DNA of 64,000 bases, from assembly GCF_018215265.2 (NCBI RefSeq), contig NZ_CP136562.1, positions 1,488,001 to 1,552,000 of the forward strand. The letters are read 5' to 3'. Below, piece by piece: positions 43,773-53,321 of the stretch. The stretch is from Paenarthrobacter sp. GOM3. GTDB taxonomy: Bacteria; Actinomycetota; Actinomycetes; Actinomycetales; Micrococcaceae. Positions within the stretch are counted from its first letter, which is position 1; each line of letters begins with the position of its first letter. The position numbers and the translations under genes are program-made. Under the pieces are notes generated by a model that saw only the letters and a list, made by a program, of their open reading frames with translations, was not told where the DNA came from and did not search any database.

Positions 43773-44768
43773 GTGCCGCAGCCTTCCTCCCGTTCCGCCT
43801 TCCCGCTTGCCCTTGGGCTCCCGATTGCAGTAGCAACGGGCTTGGTCATTCCGCTTCAAGGAAGGATCAATGGGGCCCTCGGTGCCAGATTGAACGACGG
43901 CATAGCAGCTGCTGTGGTGAGCTTCACCACAGGCCTGCTGCTCATCAGTGCCATTTCGCTGGCGACGCCCAAAGGCAGGGCCGGCCTTCAACGCATCATG
44001 CCTGCTGTCCGGAATCGCAGCTTCCCCCGTTTTTACGTGATGGCGGGCGCTATTGGTGCGCTGTTCGTCTTTGCCCAGTCGTTCACCGTGGCACTCCTTG
44101 GCGTGGCACTGTTTACGGTCGCCGCCGTGACGGGGCAGACCCTCAGCGGACTGCTCGTGGACCGCATGGGCATCGGCCCCGGAGGGAAACGGGCCATCAC
44201 GGGCGTTCGCGTCCTGGGCAGTGTGCTGACGGTTGCCGCCGTCGCGTGGGCTGTTTCGCCCCGGTTCGGCGGTGACGCAGATGTCGCTTCGCTGCTGTTG
44301 CCCGTGCTCTTGCCGCTCGCCGCAGGATTCCTGATGAGCTTCCAGCAGGCCATGAACGGAACCGCGACCGTCCACTACGGGACACCCGTCGCTGCCACGC
44401 TGGTCAACTTCATCGCCGGCTCCACCATCCTGTGGATCGCCTGGCTCATCAAGCTCGCCGTGGCAGGGCCCGGCAATCCGCTTCCGTCCGAGTGGTGGTA
44501 CTACCTGGGCGGTCCCATGGGCTGCCTCTTCATCGGACTGGCGGCGCTGCTGGTCCGCAGCCTCGGGGTACTGATCACCGGCCTGGGCATGATTGCGGGC
44601 CAGCTGGTGGGGTCGTTGGTGCTCGACGTCGTGATCCCCAGTCCCGGCGCGGTGGTCGCCTTGCCCACGGTGCTGGGTACCGTCCTGACACTCGCCGCGA
44701 TCATCGTGGCCACCCTGCCATGGCCCAGGGGAGCTTTCGCACGAAGGGGTGCGGCTAAAGGCCGGTAG
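43773..44768 (+). CDS. YdcZ/DUF606-type DMT superfamily transporter
   Basis: A 331-residue membrane protein with about ten helices arranged as two DUF606 repeats: LGLPIAVATGLVIPLQGRIN in the first half and LPLAAGFLMSFQQAMNGTAT in the second, with matching QxxxNG motifs. Single-domain YdcZ proteins are about 140 residues, so this is the fused form. Substrates are unknown. The GTG at 43773 is favoured by a -10 box seven bases ahead. Confidence 0.83.
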   Translation: MPQPSSRSAFPLALGLPIAVATGLVIPLQGRINGALGARLNDGIAAAVVSFTTGLLLISAISLATPKGRAGLQRIMPAVRNRSFPRFYVMAGAIGALFVFAQSFTVALLGVALFTVAAVTGQTLSGLLVDRMGIGPGGKRAITGVRVLGSVLTVAAVAWAVSPRFGGDADVASLLLPVLLPLAAGFLMSFQQAMNGTATVHYGTPVAATLVNFIAGSTILWIAWLIKLAVAGPGNPLPSEWWYYLGGPMGCLFIGLAALLVRSLGVLITGLGMIAGQLVGSLVLDVVIPSPGAVVALPTVLGTVLTLAAIIVATLPWPRGAFARRGAAKGR

Positions 44769-44878
44769 GGTAGGAGACAGCAATTTCCCCCAGCACCCCG
44801 CGGACAACCTCGTCCGGAATCCGGGGCTCACCACCGCGGACCGCACCCAGCGGCCCTGTAGAACAAATGGAGTTACCC

Positions 44879-46264
44879 ATGGCAGCAAAATCCGTCCTTG
44901 ACCAGGTCATTTCCCTCTCCAAGCGGAGGGGCTTTGTCTTCCAGGCCGGTGAAATCTATGGTGGCTCCCGATCTGCATGGGACTACGGCCCCCTCGGCGC
45001 GGAACTGAAGGAAAACATCAAGCGCCAGTGGTGGCAGAGCATGGTCCGCGGCCGCGAAGACGTCGTTGGCCTGGATTCTTCGGTCATCCTGCCCCGCCAG
45101 GTATGGGAAGCTTCCGGCCACGTCGAAGTGTTCTCCGACCCCTTGGTTGAATGCCTGTCCTGCCACAAGCGCTACCGTGCAGACCACCTTGAAGAAGAGT
45201 ACGAGGAAAAGAAGGGCCGTCCGGCAGAAAACGGCCTCGCCGACATCGTCTGCGCCAACTGCGGCACCCGCGGCCAGTGGACCGAACCCCAGGAATTCTC
45301 CGGTCTGCTGAAGACCTTCCTGGGCCCGGTGGCCAGCGAGGAAGGCATGCACTACCTGCGTCCGGAAACCGCGCAGGGCATTTTTGTGAACTTCAACAAC
45401 GTGCTGACCACGTCCCGGAAGAAGCCCCCGTTCGGCATCGGCCAGATCGGCAAGTCCTTCCGCAACGAGATCACGCCGGGCAACTTCATTTTCCGCACCC
45501 GCGAGTTCGAGCAGATGGAGATGGAATTCTTCGTCGAGCCCGGCACGGATGAAGAGTGGCACCAGTACTGGATGAAGGAACGCATGTCCTGGTACACGGG
45601 CCTGGGCATCCGTGAGGACAACCTGCGCTTCTTCGAGCACCCGCTGGAGAAGCTCAGCCACTACTCCAAGGGCACAACGGACATTGAGTACCGCTTCGGT
45701 TTCCAAGGCTCGGAGTGGGGCGAGCTTGAGGGCATTGCCAACCGCACCGACTTTGACCTCTCCACCCATGCCAAGGCTTCCGGCACGGACCTGAGCTACT
45801 TCAACCAGGCCACCAACGAGCGCTACACCCCGTACGTAATCGAGCCCGCCGCCGGTTTGACGCGCTCGTTCATGGCCTTCCTGATTGACGCGTACACCGA
45901 AGACGAGGCCCCCAACGCCAAGGGCGGCGTCGATGTCCGCACTGTGCTGAAGCTCGACCCCCGCCTGGCCCCCGTCAAGGCCGCCGTCCTGCCGCTGAGC
46001 CGCAACGAGGACCTTTCCCCGAAGGCGAAGGCCTTGGGTGCCCAGTTGCGCCAGAACTGGAACATCGACTTCGACGACGCCGGTGCCATCGGCCGCCGTT
46101 ACCGTCGCCAGGACGAGATCGGAACTCCGTTCTGCATCACCGTTGACTTCGACACCCTCGAGGACCAGGCCGTCACCATCCGTGAGCGCGACACCATGAG
46201 CCAGGAACGTGTGTCCTTGGACAAGGTTGAGGGCTACCTTGCCGCACGCCTGATCGGCGCCTGA
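44879..46264 (+). CDS. glyS: Glycyl-tRNA synthetase (dimeric class II)
   Basis: A 461-residue eukaryote-like alpha2 GlyRS. Motif 1 lies near [17 protein letters not shown] (residue 40), a zinc-binding cysteine set CLSCHKRY and CANCGTRG at about 95-125, motif 2 in [22 protein letters not shown] near 200, motif 3 in [14 protein letters not shown] near 325, and an anticodon-binding domain follows. GGAG sits before the ATG at 44879. Sequence upstream in the same frame adds only four residues and is less likely. A GNAT gene follows after two bases. Confidence 0.96.
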   Translation: MAAKSVLDQVISLSKRRGFVFQAGEIYGGSRSAWDYGPLGAELKENIKRQWWQSMVRGREDVVGLDSSVILPRQVWEASGHVEVFSDPLVECLSCHKRYRADHLEEEYEEKKGRPAENGLADIVCANCGTRGQWTEPQEFSGLLKTFLGPVASEEGMHYLRPETAQGIFVNFNNVLTTSRKKPPFGIGQIGKSFRNEITPGNFIFRTREFEQMEMEFFVEPGTDEEWHQYWMKERMSWYTGLGIREDNLRFFEHPLEKLSHYSKGTTDIEYRFGFQGSEWGELEGIANRTDFDLSTHAKASGTDLSYFNQATNERYTPYVIEPAAGLTRSFMAFLIDAYTEDEAPNAKGGVDVRTVLKLDPRLAPVKAAVLPLSRNEDLSPKAKALGAQLRQNWNIDFDDAGAIGRRYRRQDEIGTPFCITVDFDTLEDQAVTIRERDTMSQERVSLDKVEGYLAARLIGA

Positions 46265-46266
46265 CC

Positions 46267-47229
46267 GTGGCTTTGGAGTACCGCGAATGGAAGGAAGGCG
46301 ACGACCTCGCCCTCCTGGAGATCTGGGGCGGCCCGGAAACCCTTCCCGCTGAGCAGTTCCGTGCTGCCCTGGCGCCGTCCAGCAACCAGCCGTGGCGCCG
46401 TTGCATCGTGGCCGAGGACGTCGTGGACGGGGGGCGCATTCCCGTTGCCGCTGGCGTCGTCCATGAAGCGTCGTTGCACCCGGAACGCCTGTGGGCCTAT
46501 ATCGAGGTCGCCAAGGACCATCGACGCAGCGGGGTCGGTTCCACCCTCCTGGCCATGCTGCGCCGCGAAGCCGGGGACTCGCCGTCGGGCGTTTCGAAGC
46601 TTCGCAGCAAAGTGGAACCGGACACCGCCGGCGCTGCGTTTGCCGCTGCCGCGGGACTTTCCCCCATCCAGCGTTCACAACTGGTTGTGGTGGAACCCGA
46701 GCCGCTGAAACTGCCGCGTTTCGGGGATGGTTCGGAGGAAGCGGCGTCGGAGCGCGTTGAGGACTTGGCAACAGGGTCCGTCGAGCTGAGTGACGTGGTG
46801 GGTAAGTACTACTCACACGTCCACCACTGGGACAGCCCGGGTGAGCTCAGCATCGCCACGGTCCAGCGCTTGTTCCTGCATGACCTGACAGGCGCCCATG
46901 GTGCGATCGTCCTGCGGGCACCGAAAGCCAGTGCCTTCGGCCAGGGCGTTCCGGCGAGCCGCAAGGGCAAGATCCAGGCGTTCGCCATCAGCTACGCGCA
47001 AGGCAGCTCCGATGAACCGTCGGATGTCTTCCTGGGACACGACCCCAGCCTTTCGTCCGAAGACGCTGAAGCGGCGGTACGTGACCTCCTGGCACTGATC
47101 GCTTACCAGCACCCGGTGCTGCTGGAAGTCGACGAATCGATGACGGCCCTGCGCGCGGTCCTTGGACCACTGCTGGAGTCCGGAAAAGCCCACGTGCGTG
47201 GTGCTGATACGTTGATCGTGAGCGACTGA
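46267..47229 (+). CDS. GNAT-family N-acetyltransferase, two-domain
   Basis: A 320-residue protein. Residues 1-150 form a GNAT fold with the acetyl-CoA motif KDHRRSGVGSTLLAMLRREA near 80. Residues about 170-320 look like a second, weaker GNAT-like half (VQRLFLHDLTGAHGAIVLRAP). The GTG start is two bases after the glyS stop, so the genes are co-transcribed. A strong terminator follows. The acyl acceptor is unknown. Confidence 0.85.
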   Translation: MALEYREWKEGDDLALLEIWGGPETLPAEQFRAALAPSSNQPWRRCIVAEDVVDGGRIPVAAGVVHEASLHPERLWAYIEVAKDHRRSGVGSTLLAMLRREAGDSPSGVSKLRSKVEPDTAGAAFAAAAGLSPIQRSQLVVVEPEPLKLPRFGDGSEEAASERVEDLATGSVELSDVVGKYYSHVHHWDSPGELSIATVQRLFLHDLTGAHGAIVLRAPKASAFGQGVPASRKGKIQAFAISYAQGSSDEPSDVFLGHDPSLSSEDAEAAVRDLLALIAYQHPVLLEVDESMTALRAVLGPLLESGKAHVRGADTLIVSD

Positions 47230-47260
47230 CCGGAACCCACGGACGTCGTTGAATCGCTGC

Positions 47261-47309
47261 GAATCCTGTCTGGCCCTCTTTCACGGGCCAGGCAGGATTC
47301 GTTGTTTTT
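47261..47309 (+). terminator. Rho-independent terminator after glyS-GNAT
   Basis: GAATCCTG with CTGGCCC pairs with GGGCCAG and CAGGATTC across a short loop, followed by GTTGTTTTT. It lies 31 bases past the GNAT stop. Confidence 0.92.
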
Positions 47310-47443
47310 GGGTCCTTATCAGAGGTTCTTGACGCGGCCAAGGCTCAGGAGTAGTCCTATCGAAGTAAGCCCCCACGCCATCACATCCGGGGGGAGAAGC
47401 GTGTGGAAAGTCCGGTCTCACGTCTGAATCGATGGTATGCACT

Positions 47444-48817
47444 ATGAACAAGATCGCCCTCGACGGGCTGCGGGAACAGTTGCGCGGGCAACTCGTCACT
47501 CCTGAAGATCCTGACTACGACGCAGCACGCGCCGTTTTCAACGCGATGGCGGACAAGCGTCCTGCCGGTGTCATCCGTGTAGCGCAGGTCTCCGACGTCA
47601 TCGCCGGCGTGAACTTCGCCCGCGACAACTCCATGCCCTTGGCCATCAGGGGCGGTGGGCACAGCGCTCCTGGATTCGGGACGGGGGACGACGCACTGGT
47701 GCTGGACTTCGTTAATCGCACCGGTGTCAGGGTGGATCCCCAAAATTCCAGGGCCCGGGCCGAAGCCGGAACCACCTGGGCCGACTTCAACCACGCCACG
47801 CACGCTTTCGGGCTTGCGACCACCGGAGGAATCGTTGGATCCACTGGCGTGGCGGGCCTGACCTTGGGCGGCGGGATCGGGTACCTCACCAGGAAGTACG
47901 GACTGTCCTGCGACAACCTTGTCTCGGCAGATGTCGTGACGGCAGACGGCAAGTTCCTGGTCGCCAGCGACGAACAGAATGAAGACCTGTTTTGGGCGAT
48001 CCGGGGCGGTGGAGGCAACTTTGGGGTGGTGACATCCTTGGAGTTCGAACTCCATCCCGTGGATATGGTCCATGCGGGAATCATCATTTACGGCGCTGAG
48101 AACATCCCTGCCGTCGCCCGGTTCTACCGTGACTACATAGCCTCGGCGCCTGAAGAGTTCGGTGCGTTCTTGGGCTTCCACCAAGGACCGCCCGTGCCTT
48201 TCCTCCCCGAAGAGTGGCACGGCAAGGCAGTGTGCGTGGTGGTGGGAATGTGGACGGGAGACCCCGCTGAAGGGGACGCACGCTGGCAGCCGTTCCTGGA
48301 GGCCGCACCGGTGGCGGGATCCATGGTGGGGCCTATGCCATATCCGGCACTGAACGTCGCCTTTGACGGACTCAACCCAAAGGGCATGCAGGGCTATTGG
48401 AAGGCCAACTTCCTGCGCGAACTCAACGACGGCGCCATCGCTGCCCACGCCCAGTTCGGGGCCACCGTGACCAGCATGAACACCGCCGTCCACGTCTATC
48501 CCATCGATGGCGCCGTGTCCCGGGTAGCCGTAGAGGACACAGCCTTCGCCCACCGCGACATGAAGTTCTCTCCGGTCATCGCGACCCAATGGCCCGATCC
48601 TGCTGATAACGAAGCCAACATCGCCTGGGCCCGCGGGTACGCGGCCGCGTTGGCACCACACTCGGAAGCCGGTGGCTACATCAACTTCATGGACTCGGAA
48701 GACCAAAACCGGGTCGCGGACAACTACGGACCCAACTGGGAGAAGCTGGTAGCGGTCAAAGCCAAGTACGATCCCGACAACCTCTTCCGCGTCAACCAGA
48801 ACATCCCGCCACGCTGA
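47444..48817 (+). CDS. FAD-linked oxidase of the berberine-bridge (BBE) family
   Basis: A 457-residue flavoprotein. The PCMH FAD domain shows PLAIRGGGHSAPGFG near residue 65, with a histidine for covalent FAD linkage, and YLTRKYGLSCDNLVSADVV near 145, where the cysteine would give a second link. The C-terminal BBE motif is NYGPNWEKLVAVKAKYDPDNLFRVNQNI. Such enzymes oxidise sugars or alkaloids with oxygen. No signal peptide is apparent. The ATG at 47444 is chosen over one four codons upstream. Confidence 0.87.
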   Translation: MNKIALDGLREQLRGQLVTPEDPDYDAARAVFNAMADKRPAGVIRVAQVSDVIAGVNFARDNSMPLAIRGGGHSAPGFGTGDDALVLDFVNRTGVRVDPQNSRARAEAGTTWADFNHATHAFGLATTGGIVGSTGVAGLTLGGGIGYLTRKYGLSCDNLVSADVVTADGKFLVASDEQNEDLFWAIRGGGGNFGVVTSLEFELHPVDMVHAGIIIYGAENIPAVARFYRDYIASAPEEFGAFLGFHQGPPVPFLPEEWHGKAVCVVVGMWTGDPAEGDARWQPFLEAAPVAGSMVGPMPYPALNVAFDGLNPKGMQGYWKANFLRELNDGAIAAHAQFGATVTSMNTAVHVYPIDGAVSRVAVEDTAFAHRDMKFSPVIATQWPDPADNEANIAWARGYAAALAPHSEAGGYINFMDSEDQNRVADNYGPNWEKLVAVKAKYDPDNLFRVNQNIPPR

Positions 48818-48840
48818 GCCGGGAGTCCTCCGGGCCCACG

Positions 48841-48873
48841 TAGGCTTAAGCCCATGAGGTTTTGCAGCTGATG
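48841..48873 (+). promoter_or_regulatory. Leaderless five-codon leader ORF overlapping the yibE/F start
   Basis: A -10 box TAGGCT at 48841-48846 is seven bases before ATG 48854, which begins MRFCS and stops at TGA 48869-48871. That TGA overlaps the ATG at 48871 of the YibE/F gene (TGATG). This arrangement would couple translation of the main gene to that of the mini-ORF. Confidence 0.45.
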
Positions 48874-50361
48874 GGCCACAGTCACTCCCACGGTCATCCG
48901 GAGGGTTCGGAACCAACCCCGCAGGCGGTCGCTTCCCGTAAAAGGGCCAATTGGCTGCTGGCGGCAGTCCTGGTTCCCCTGGGCGTGCTCACCCTTGTGG
49001 CGATGTTGCTCATGTGGCCCTCAGGCAGCCGGGAAGGGATCAACTTTTCAAGTCCCTACCAGGCTGCCCCGGGGGTTACGTTCGACACCGGCAAAATACA
49101 AAGTGTCGTGGTGGAAAGCTGCACCCAGACGGGTCAGCAGAGCACCAGCCAGCCAGACACGAGCCAGCCCACCACAGGCCAGAACCAGGCCGGCGGCTCA
49201 CAGTGCACCTTCGCCTTCACCGTGCCGGACAAAGGCGGGGAGGCAGTCAAAGTGGTCATCAACCCCGATGTGGCGATGTCCCATGGCGTAGACGTTGGTG
49301 ACTCCATCCGGTACCTGAATCTCTCCGGCGTGCAGGGCAACAGCGCGGGCAGCGGGGCGCCGTCGTACGTCTTCGTCGACTTTGTGCGCAACATCCCCAT
49401 TGCGGCCCTGGCAGTGTTGTACGCCGTCGTGGTGATTGCGGTGGCCCGGTGGCGCGGCTTCCGCGCGCTCCTGGGCCTGGTGGGAGCCTACTTCGTCCTG
49501 GTCAGTTTCATCCTGCCCGGTCTGGTGGAGGGCAAGCCGCCACTCTTGCTGGCATTGGTAGGGTCCACAGTGATCATGATCGGCGTCCTCTACTTTGCCC
49601 ACGGATTCTCTGCGAGAACGTCCACGGCGTTGCTGGGAACCATTTTTGGGCTTGCCATCACGGCGCTTCTGGCGGCGTGGGCCACTGACGCAGCAAACCT
49701 GGCCGGTGTGGGCAACCACGATGCTTCCACGCTGGTCAACATGTCACCGCAGATATCCATTTCAGGGATCATCCTCTGCGGCCTCATCATTTCCGGCCTG
49801 GGCGTCCTCAACGACGTCACCATCACCCAATCGTCGGCGGTGTGGGAGCTGTACGAGCTCGCACCGAACACCAGCGCCCGGAAGTTGTTTTCTTCTGCCA
49901 TGAGGATTGGGCGGGACCATATCGCCTCCACGGTATACACCATCGCGTTTGCCTACGCAGGTGCGGCACTTCCCATCCTGATCATTGTGATGCTGTACGA
50001 CCGCCCCTTGGCAGAGGCCCTCACCAGCGCCGAATTGTCGGAGGAAGTCATCCGCACCCTGGTGGGTTCCATCGGGTTGGTCCTCGCGATCCCGGTCACT
50101 ACCCTCATCGCCGTCCTGGTGGTCAAGGCCACCGGCATGAAGCGCCTTGCCGCCGCCGGCGGACCGGCCGTGAGTGCCGACGACCTTGAGGATACCGGCG
50201 CGCTGGCCGCGGCCGCCGTCGTCGTGGGTGCCGGGCAGGACGGAACGAACGACGCCGGTGTCCGGCAAAGTGCCAACCCTGAACCGGCCGCCGGGATCAG
50301 GCCGGCCCGGCCAGGGAGTCGTCGGGCCCAGCGCGAAGCGGAGCGCCGGAGCAGCGATTGA
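48871..50361 (+). CDS. YibE/F-family membrane protein
   Basis: A 496-residue multi-helix protein of the YibE/F family with unknown function. A His-rich cytoplasmic head (GHSHSHGH) precedes the first helix. An extracytoplasmic domain (about residues 60-165, Gln/Ser/Thr-rich insert near 95) follows, then about eight helices with LNDVTITQSSAVWEL near 325. The basic C-terminus is disordered. I prefer the ATG at 48871. A TTG three codons upstream is possible. The ABC-DesKR unit follows after 100 bases. Confidence 0.83.
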   Translation: MGHSHSHGHPEGSEPTPQAVASRKRANWLLAAVLVPLGVLTLVAMLLMWPSGSREGINFSSPYQAAPGVTFDTGKIQSVVVESCTQTGQQSTSQPDTSQPTTGQNQAGGSQCTFAFTVPDKGGEAVKVVINPDVAMSHGVDVGDSIRYLNLSGVQGNSAGSGAPSYVFVDFVRNIPIAALAVLYAVVVIAVARWRGFRALLGLVGAYFVLVSFILPGLVEGKPPLLLALVGSTVIMIGVLYFAHGFSARTSTALLGTIFGLAITALLAAWATDAANLAGVGNHDASTLVNMSPQISISGIILCGLIISGLGVLNDVTITQSSAVWELYELAPNTSARKLFSSAMRIGRDHIASTVYTIAFAYAGAALPILIIVMLYDRPLAEALTSAELSEEVIRTLVGSIGLVLAIPVTTLIAVLVVKATGMKRLAAAGGPAVSADDLEDTGALAAAAVVVGAGQDGTNDAGVRQSANPEPAAGIRPARPGSRRAQREAERRSSD

Positions 50362-50365
50362 CCGG

Positions 50366-50394
50366 ATGACATTTGTCATGTCGAACCGATGACA
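50366..50394. promoter_or_regulatory. Likely NarL-type operator: ATGACA half-sites before the ABC-DesKR unit
   Basis: ATGACA at 50366-50371 and TGTCAT at 50374-50379 form a perfect inverted repeat with a TT spacer. A third half-site ATGACA lies at 50389-50394, 23 bases from the first. It sits 68 bases before the ATPase gene, where a DesR/YvfU-like regulator would autoregulate its operon. The binding protein is inferred. Confidence 0.6.
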
Positions 50395-50461
50395 CCCGCT
50401 ACGGGTGCGCGGAGGGTTCCCCGGCTTGAATGGGTGTACAAGACCTATTCCAGGGAGAGCA

Positions 50462-51409
50462 ATGACAACACCCGGAGTGCCGGCCGTTCGCGCCGCCGGA
50501 CTGCATAAGAGATTTGGCAAGGTCCAGGCGGTACGCGGCCTGGACCTCACCGTGGAGCAAGGGGAAGTGGTGGCGTTCCTTGGGCCGAACGGGGCCGGCA
50601 AGACCACCACCATCGACATGATCCTGGGCCTCAGCACGCCGGATGCCGGCGAGGTTTCCATCTTCGGGCACGCGCCCAGGGGAGCCATAGCCCGCGGGCA
50701 GGTAGCGGCCGTCATGCAGACCGGAGGCCTGCTGCGGGACATCAGCGTCAGGGAAACAGTGCAGCTAACGGCGGCCATGTTCGATTCGGCCCGCCCTGTG
50801 GACGAGGTCCTGACCCGCGCCGGAATCCTGGACATCGCCGATCGCCGGGTTGAAAAGTGCTCCGGCGGGCAACAGCAACGACTCCGCTTCGCCATGGCGC
50901 TGGTCTCGGACCCCGGACTGCTGATCCTGGATGAGCCGACCACGGGAATGGACGTCGCCGGACGCCGCGACTTCTGGTCCGCCATCCGCGCCGACGCATC
51001 GAAGGGGCGCACCGTTATTTTCGCTACCCATTACCTGGAAGAAGCCGACGCCTACGCAGACCGGATCGTGCTGGTGCGCCAGGGGACAGTGGTTGCCGAC
51101 GGCACCGCAGCCCAGATCAAGAACCTGGCTTCCGGAAGGACCGTCCGGGCGTCACTTCCCCCGAGTGACCGCGCACTGCTGGCCGGATTGCCTGCGGCCG
51201 ACCACGTGGAGTTCGACGGCGGTCGCGTCACCGTCCGCTCTGCCGACTCGGATTCCGTGGTCCGTTTCCTGCTCACCAACACCGGCGCTCATGATCTTGA
51301 GGTCGTTGCGAACAACCTTGAGGAAGCTTTCGTGGCCCTCACCGCGGACGAGGCCGGGCCGGTCACGGCCACCACGGCCCCCACGGCCATGGAAGGGAAC
51401 CGGACATGA
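50462..51409 (+). CDS. ABC transporter ATP-binding protein
   Basis: A 315-residue DrrA/LnrL-like ATPase: Walker A GPNGAGKTTT near residue 40, signature CSGGQQQRLRFAMAL near 138, and Walker B LLILDEPTTGMD near 157, with a C-terminal extension of about 80 residues typical of drug or lipid exporters. GGGAGAGC precedes the ATG. The gene overlaps the permease gene by four bases. With the downstream two-component system it resembles antibiotic-sensing exporters. Confidence 0.92.
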   Translation: MTTPGVPAVRAAGLHKRFGKVQAVRGLDLTVEQGEVVAFLGPNGAGKTTTIDMILGLSTPDAGEVSIFGHAPRGAIARGQVAAVMQTGGLLRDISVRETVQLTAAMFDSARPVDEVLTRAGILDIADRRVEKCSGGQQQRLRFAMALVSDPGLLILDEPTTGMDVAGRRDFWSAIRADASKGRTVIFATHYLEEADAYADRIVLVRQGTVVADGTAAQIKNLASGRTVRASLPPSDRALLAGLPAADHVEFDGGRVTVRSADSDSVVRFLLTNTGAHDLEVVANNLEEAFVALTADEAGPVTATTAPTAMEGNRT

Positions 51410-52182
51410 GCCAGGAAACAGCAATGCAGGACCGCAGGCCCTCCGCGGGCGGCGTCAACACCACATTCCTCTGGATTGAGATCAAGAGGATGCTCCGCAA
51501 CCGGCGGACCATCATGTTCACGGTACTCATGCCGGCGATCTTCTTTTTCATCTTCGGCCTGTCCAACAAGAACCAGCAATTGCCCAACGGACACAGCTAC
51601 GGGCAGTACATCCTGATCAGCCTCACCGTCTATGCGGCCATGACAGCAGCAACAGGTGCGGGCAGCCAGGTGGCTGTGGAACGCGCCCAGGGCTGGAGCA
51701 GGCAGTTGCGCCTCACGCCCCTGTTGCCCGGTGCGTACATTGCCGTCAAGGCCGCCGCCGCGCTGACTCTCTCTTTGGTGGCTGTGATCGCCCAGTTCGT
51801 GATCGGTGCCCTCGCCGGGGTGACCATGGACGCCCAGACATGGCTGACTGCCGGACTGGTGGCCTGGGTGGGTTCCCTGGTGTTCGCAGCCCTGGGTCTT
51901 TTCGTGGGATACCTCATGCCAAGCCAGAACGTCATGCAGATCCTGGGCCCGGCACTGGCGATCCTGGCCATGCTCGGAGGGCTCTTCATGCCGATTGAGA
52001 TCATGGGCGAAACGTTTGGTGCCATCGCCAAATTCACGCCGGCCTACGGGATCGGACAGCTGGCACGAAGCCCCATCACCGGGGAGTTCGATGCCCTGTG
52101 GATCGTGAATGTCCTGGTCTGGCTGGCGATTTTCGTGGGCGGGGCCGCCATGGCCTTCCGTCGCGACACCAACCGTGTCTGA
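51406..52182 (+). CDS. ABC-2 type transporter permease
   Basis: A 258-residue ABC-2 permease with six helices and the LLPGAYIAVKAAAALTLSL segment of the conserved domain. The ATG overlaps the ATPase stop (ATGA). With the ATPase it would export a lipid-like or amphiphilic substrate. The substrate is unknown. Confidence 0.9.
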   Translation: MSQETAMQDRRPSAGGVNTTFLWIEIKRMLRNRRTIMFTVLMPAIFFFIFGLSNKNQQLPNGHSYGQYILISLTVYAAMTAATGAGSQVAVERAQGWSRQLRLTPLLPGAYIAVKAAAALTLSLVAVIAQFVIGALAGVTMDAQTWLTAGLVAWVGSLVFAALGLFVGYLMPSQNVMQILGPALAILAMLGGLFMPIEIMGETFGAIAKFTPAYGIGQLARSPITGEFDALWIVNVLVWLAIFVGGAAMAFRRDTNRV

Positions 52183-52198
52183 GCTGCCCGCCCGTGAC

Positions 52199-52204
52199 TA
52201 AGGT
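52199..52204 (+). promoter_or_regulatory. -10 box TAAGGT, possible internal leaderless start
   Basis: TAAGGT ends seven bases before the ATG at 52212. It could give separate expression of the two-component genes within the ABC operon. Confidence 0.3.
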
Positions 52205-52211
52205 GGGATCC

Positions 52212-53321
52212 ATGAGCAGCCCGTCCTTGTGGGAGACACTCCGCGGTCCCGGACCCCGCAAATGGTTCATCGGCGCAGCGTTCTCCATTGTGTTGTGGGC
52301 CTGGCCCACCTGGAACCTCGTATGGTCCGTGGACGAGCCCGTGAGTTGGAAGGTTCTGGCCTCGGCGTCGTTGGTGGCGTTCTTTGCGGCATATGCCGTC
52401 CTGCCGATGTTCAGCCGACGCCGGGACGTCCGGACGGGTTTGGCGTGCGTCGCTGTGCTTCTGGCGCTCAACGGCCTGGTGATTCTTCTGGTGGGCAAGG
52501 AAGCGCTGTGGACCTGGCCATTCCTTGCGTGCGCCATAGGAATGACCACGCTGCCGCCCCGCGTTGACTTCGGCCTGATCATGGCGCTCTCCGGTATTTC
52601 CCTGGCCTCGGAGTTGGCTGAGGGAAACCCGGAGCAGGCATTCTTCCAGCCGGCGCTCATCTTGTCCCTCGGATTCATGATGTCCTCCTTCGCGCGGCTG
52701 ATCCGCCAAACAACGGAGCTCCGGGCCGCCCAAACAGAACTGGCAGACGCCGCAGTGGCAGCCGAACGCAGCCGGGTGGCCCGGGACATGCACGACATCC
52801 TGGGACATTCCCTGACCGTCATAGCCGTCAAAGCGGAGTTGGCAGGCCGCCTGATGGAGGCAACCCCCGACGGCCCGGCCAGGGACAGGGCAGTGGGGGA
52901 GATCAGTGAGGTTCAGGAGCTGGCCCGTGGTGCGCTCGCCGACGTCCGGGCTACGGTGGCCGGCTATCGCGGGGTCAATGTCCTTGCCGAGCTTGCGGGA
53001 GCGAGGACGGCTTTGGAATCGGCCGGTATCCAAGCCGACCTTCCCTTGACAGTGGAGCAGGTGCCGGCGAAGTACCGGGAACTGTTCGGCTGGGTGCTGC
53101 GGGAAGGCGTCACGAACGTTGTGCGGCATTCAGGCGCCGTCCAGTGCCGGGTCCGGTTGACGGCGTCGACCGTTCTGGTGGAGGACGACGGCGTGGGGCC
53201 GGGGCCGGGCGTACCCGGCAGCGGGCTGGCCGGGATCCGGGAACGGGCGGCCACCGCCGGCGGAACGGTAAGTATTGGTGCGAGCGACCTGGGAGGGTTC
53301 AGATTGGCTGTAGACGTATGA
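52212..53321 (+). CDS. DesK/NarL-type sensor histidine kinase
   Basis: A 369-residue kinase with about four to five membrane helices (residues 15-155), a HisKA_3 dimerisation helix with the phospho-accepting histidine in RDMHDILGHSLTVIAVK near 197, and a HATPase domain ending GSGLAGIRERAATAGGTVSIG. A short sensor with no extracellular domain suggests it reads membrane state or the exporter substrate. It is 29 bases after the permease gene and overlaps the response regulator start. Confidence 0.92.
   Translation: MSSPSLWETLRGPGPRKWFIGAAFSIVLWAWPTWNLVWSVDEPVSWKVLASASLVAFFAAYAVLPMFSRRRDVRTGLACVAVLLALNGLVILLVGKEALWTWPFLACAIGMTTLPPRVDFGLIMALSGISLASELAEGNPEQAFFQPALILSLGFMMSSFARLIRQTTELRAAQTELADAAVAAERSRVARDMHDILGHSLTVIAVKAELAGRLMEATPDGPARDRAVGEISEVQELARGALADVRATVAGYRGVNVLAELAGARTALESAGIQADLPLTVEQVPAKYRELFGWVLREGVTNVVRHSGAVQCRVRLTASTVLVEDDGVGPGPGVPGSGLAGIRERAATAGGTVSIGASDLGGFRLAVDV

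Noticed and set aside
44873..46816. Minus-strand frame of 647 residues
   Set aside because: It lies opposite glyS and the GNAT gene, has no recognisable domain, and its composition mirrors their codons.
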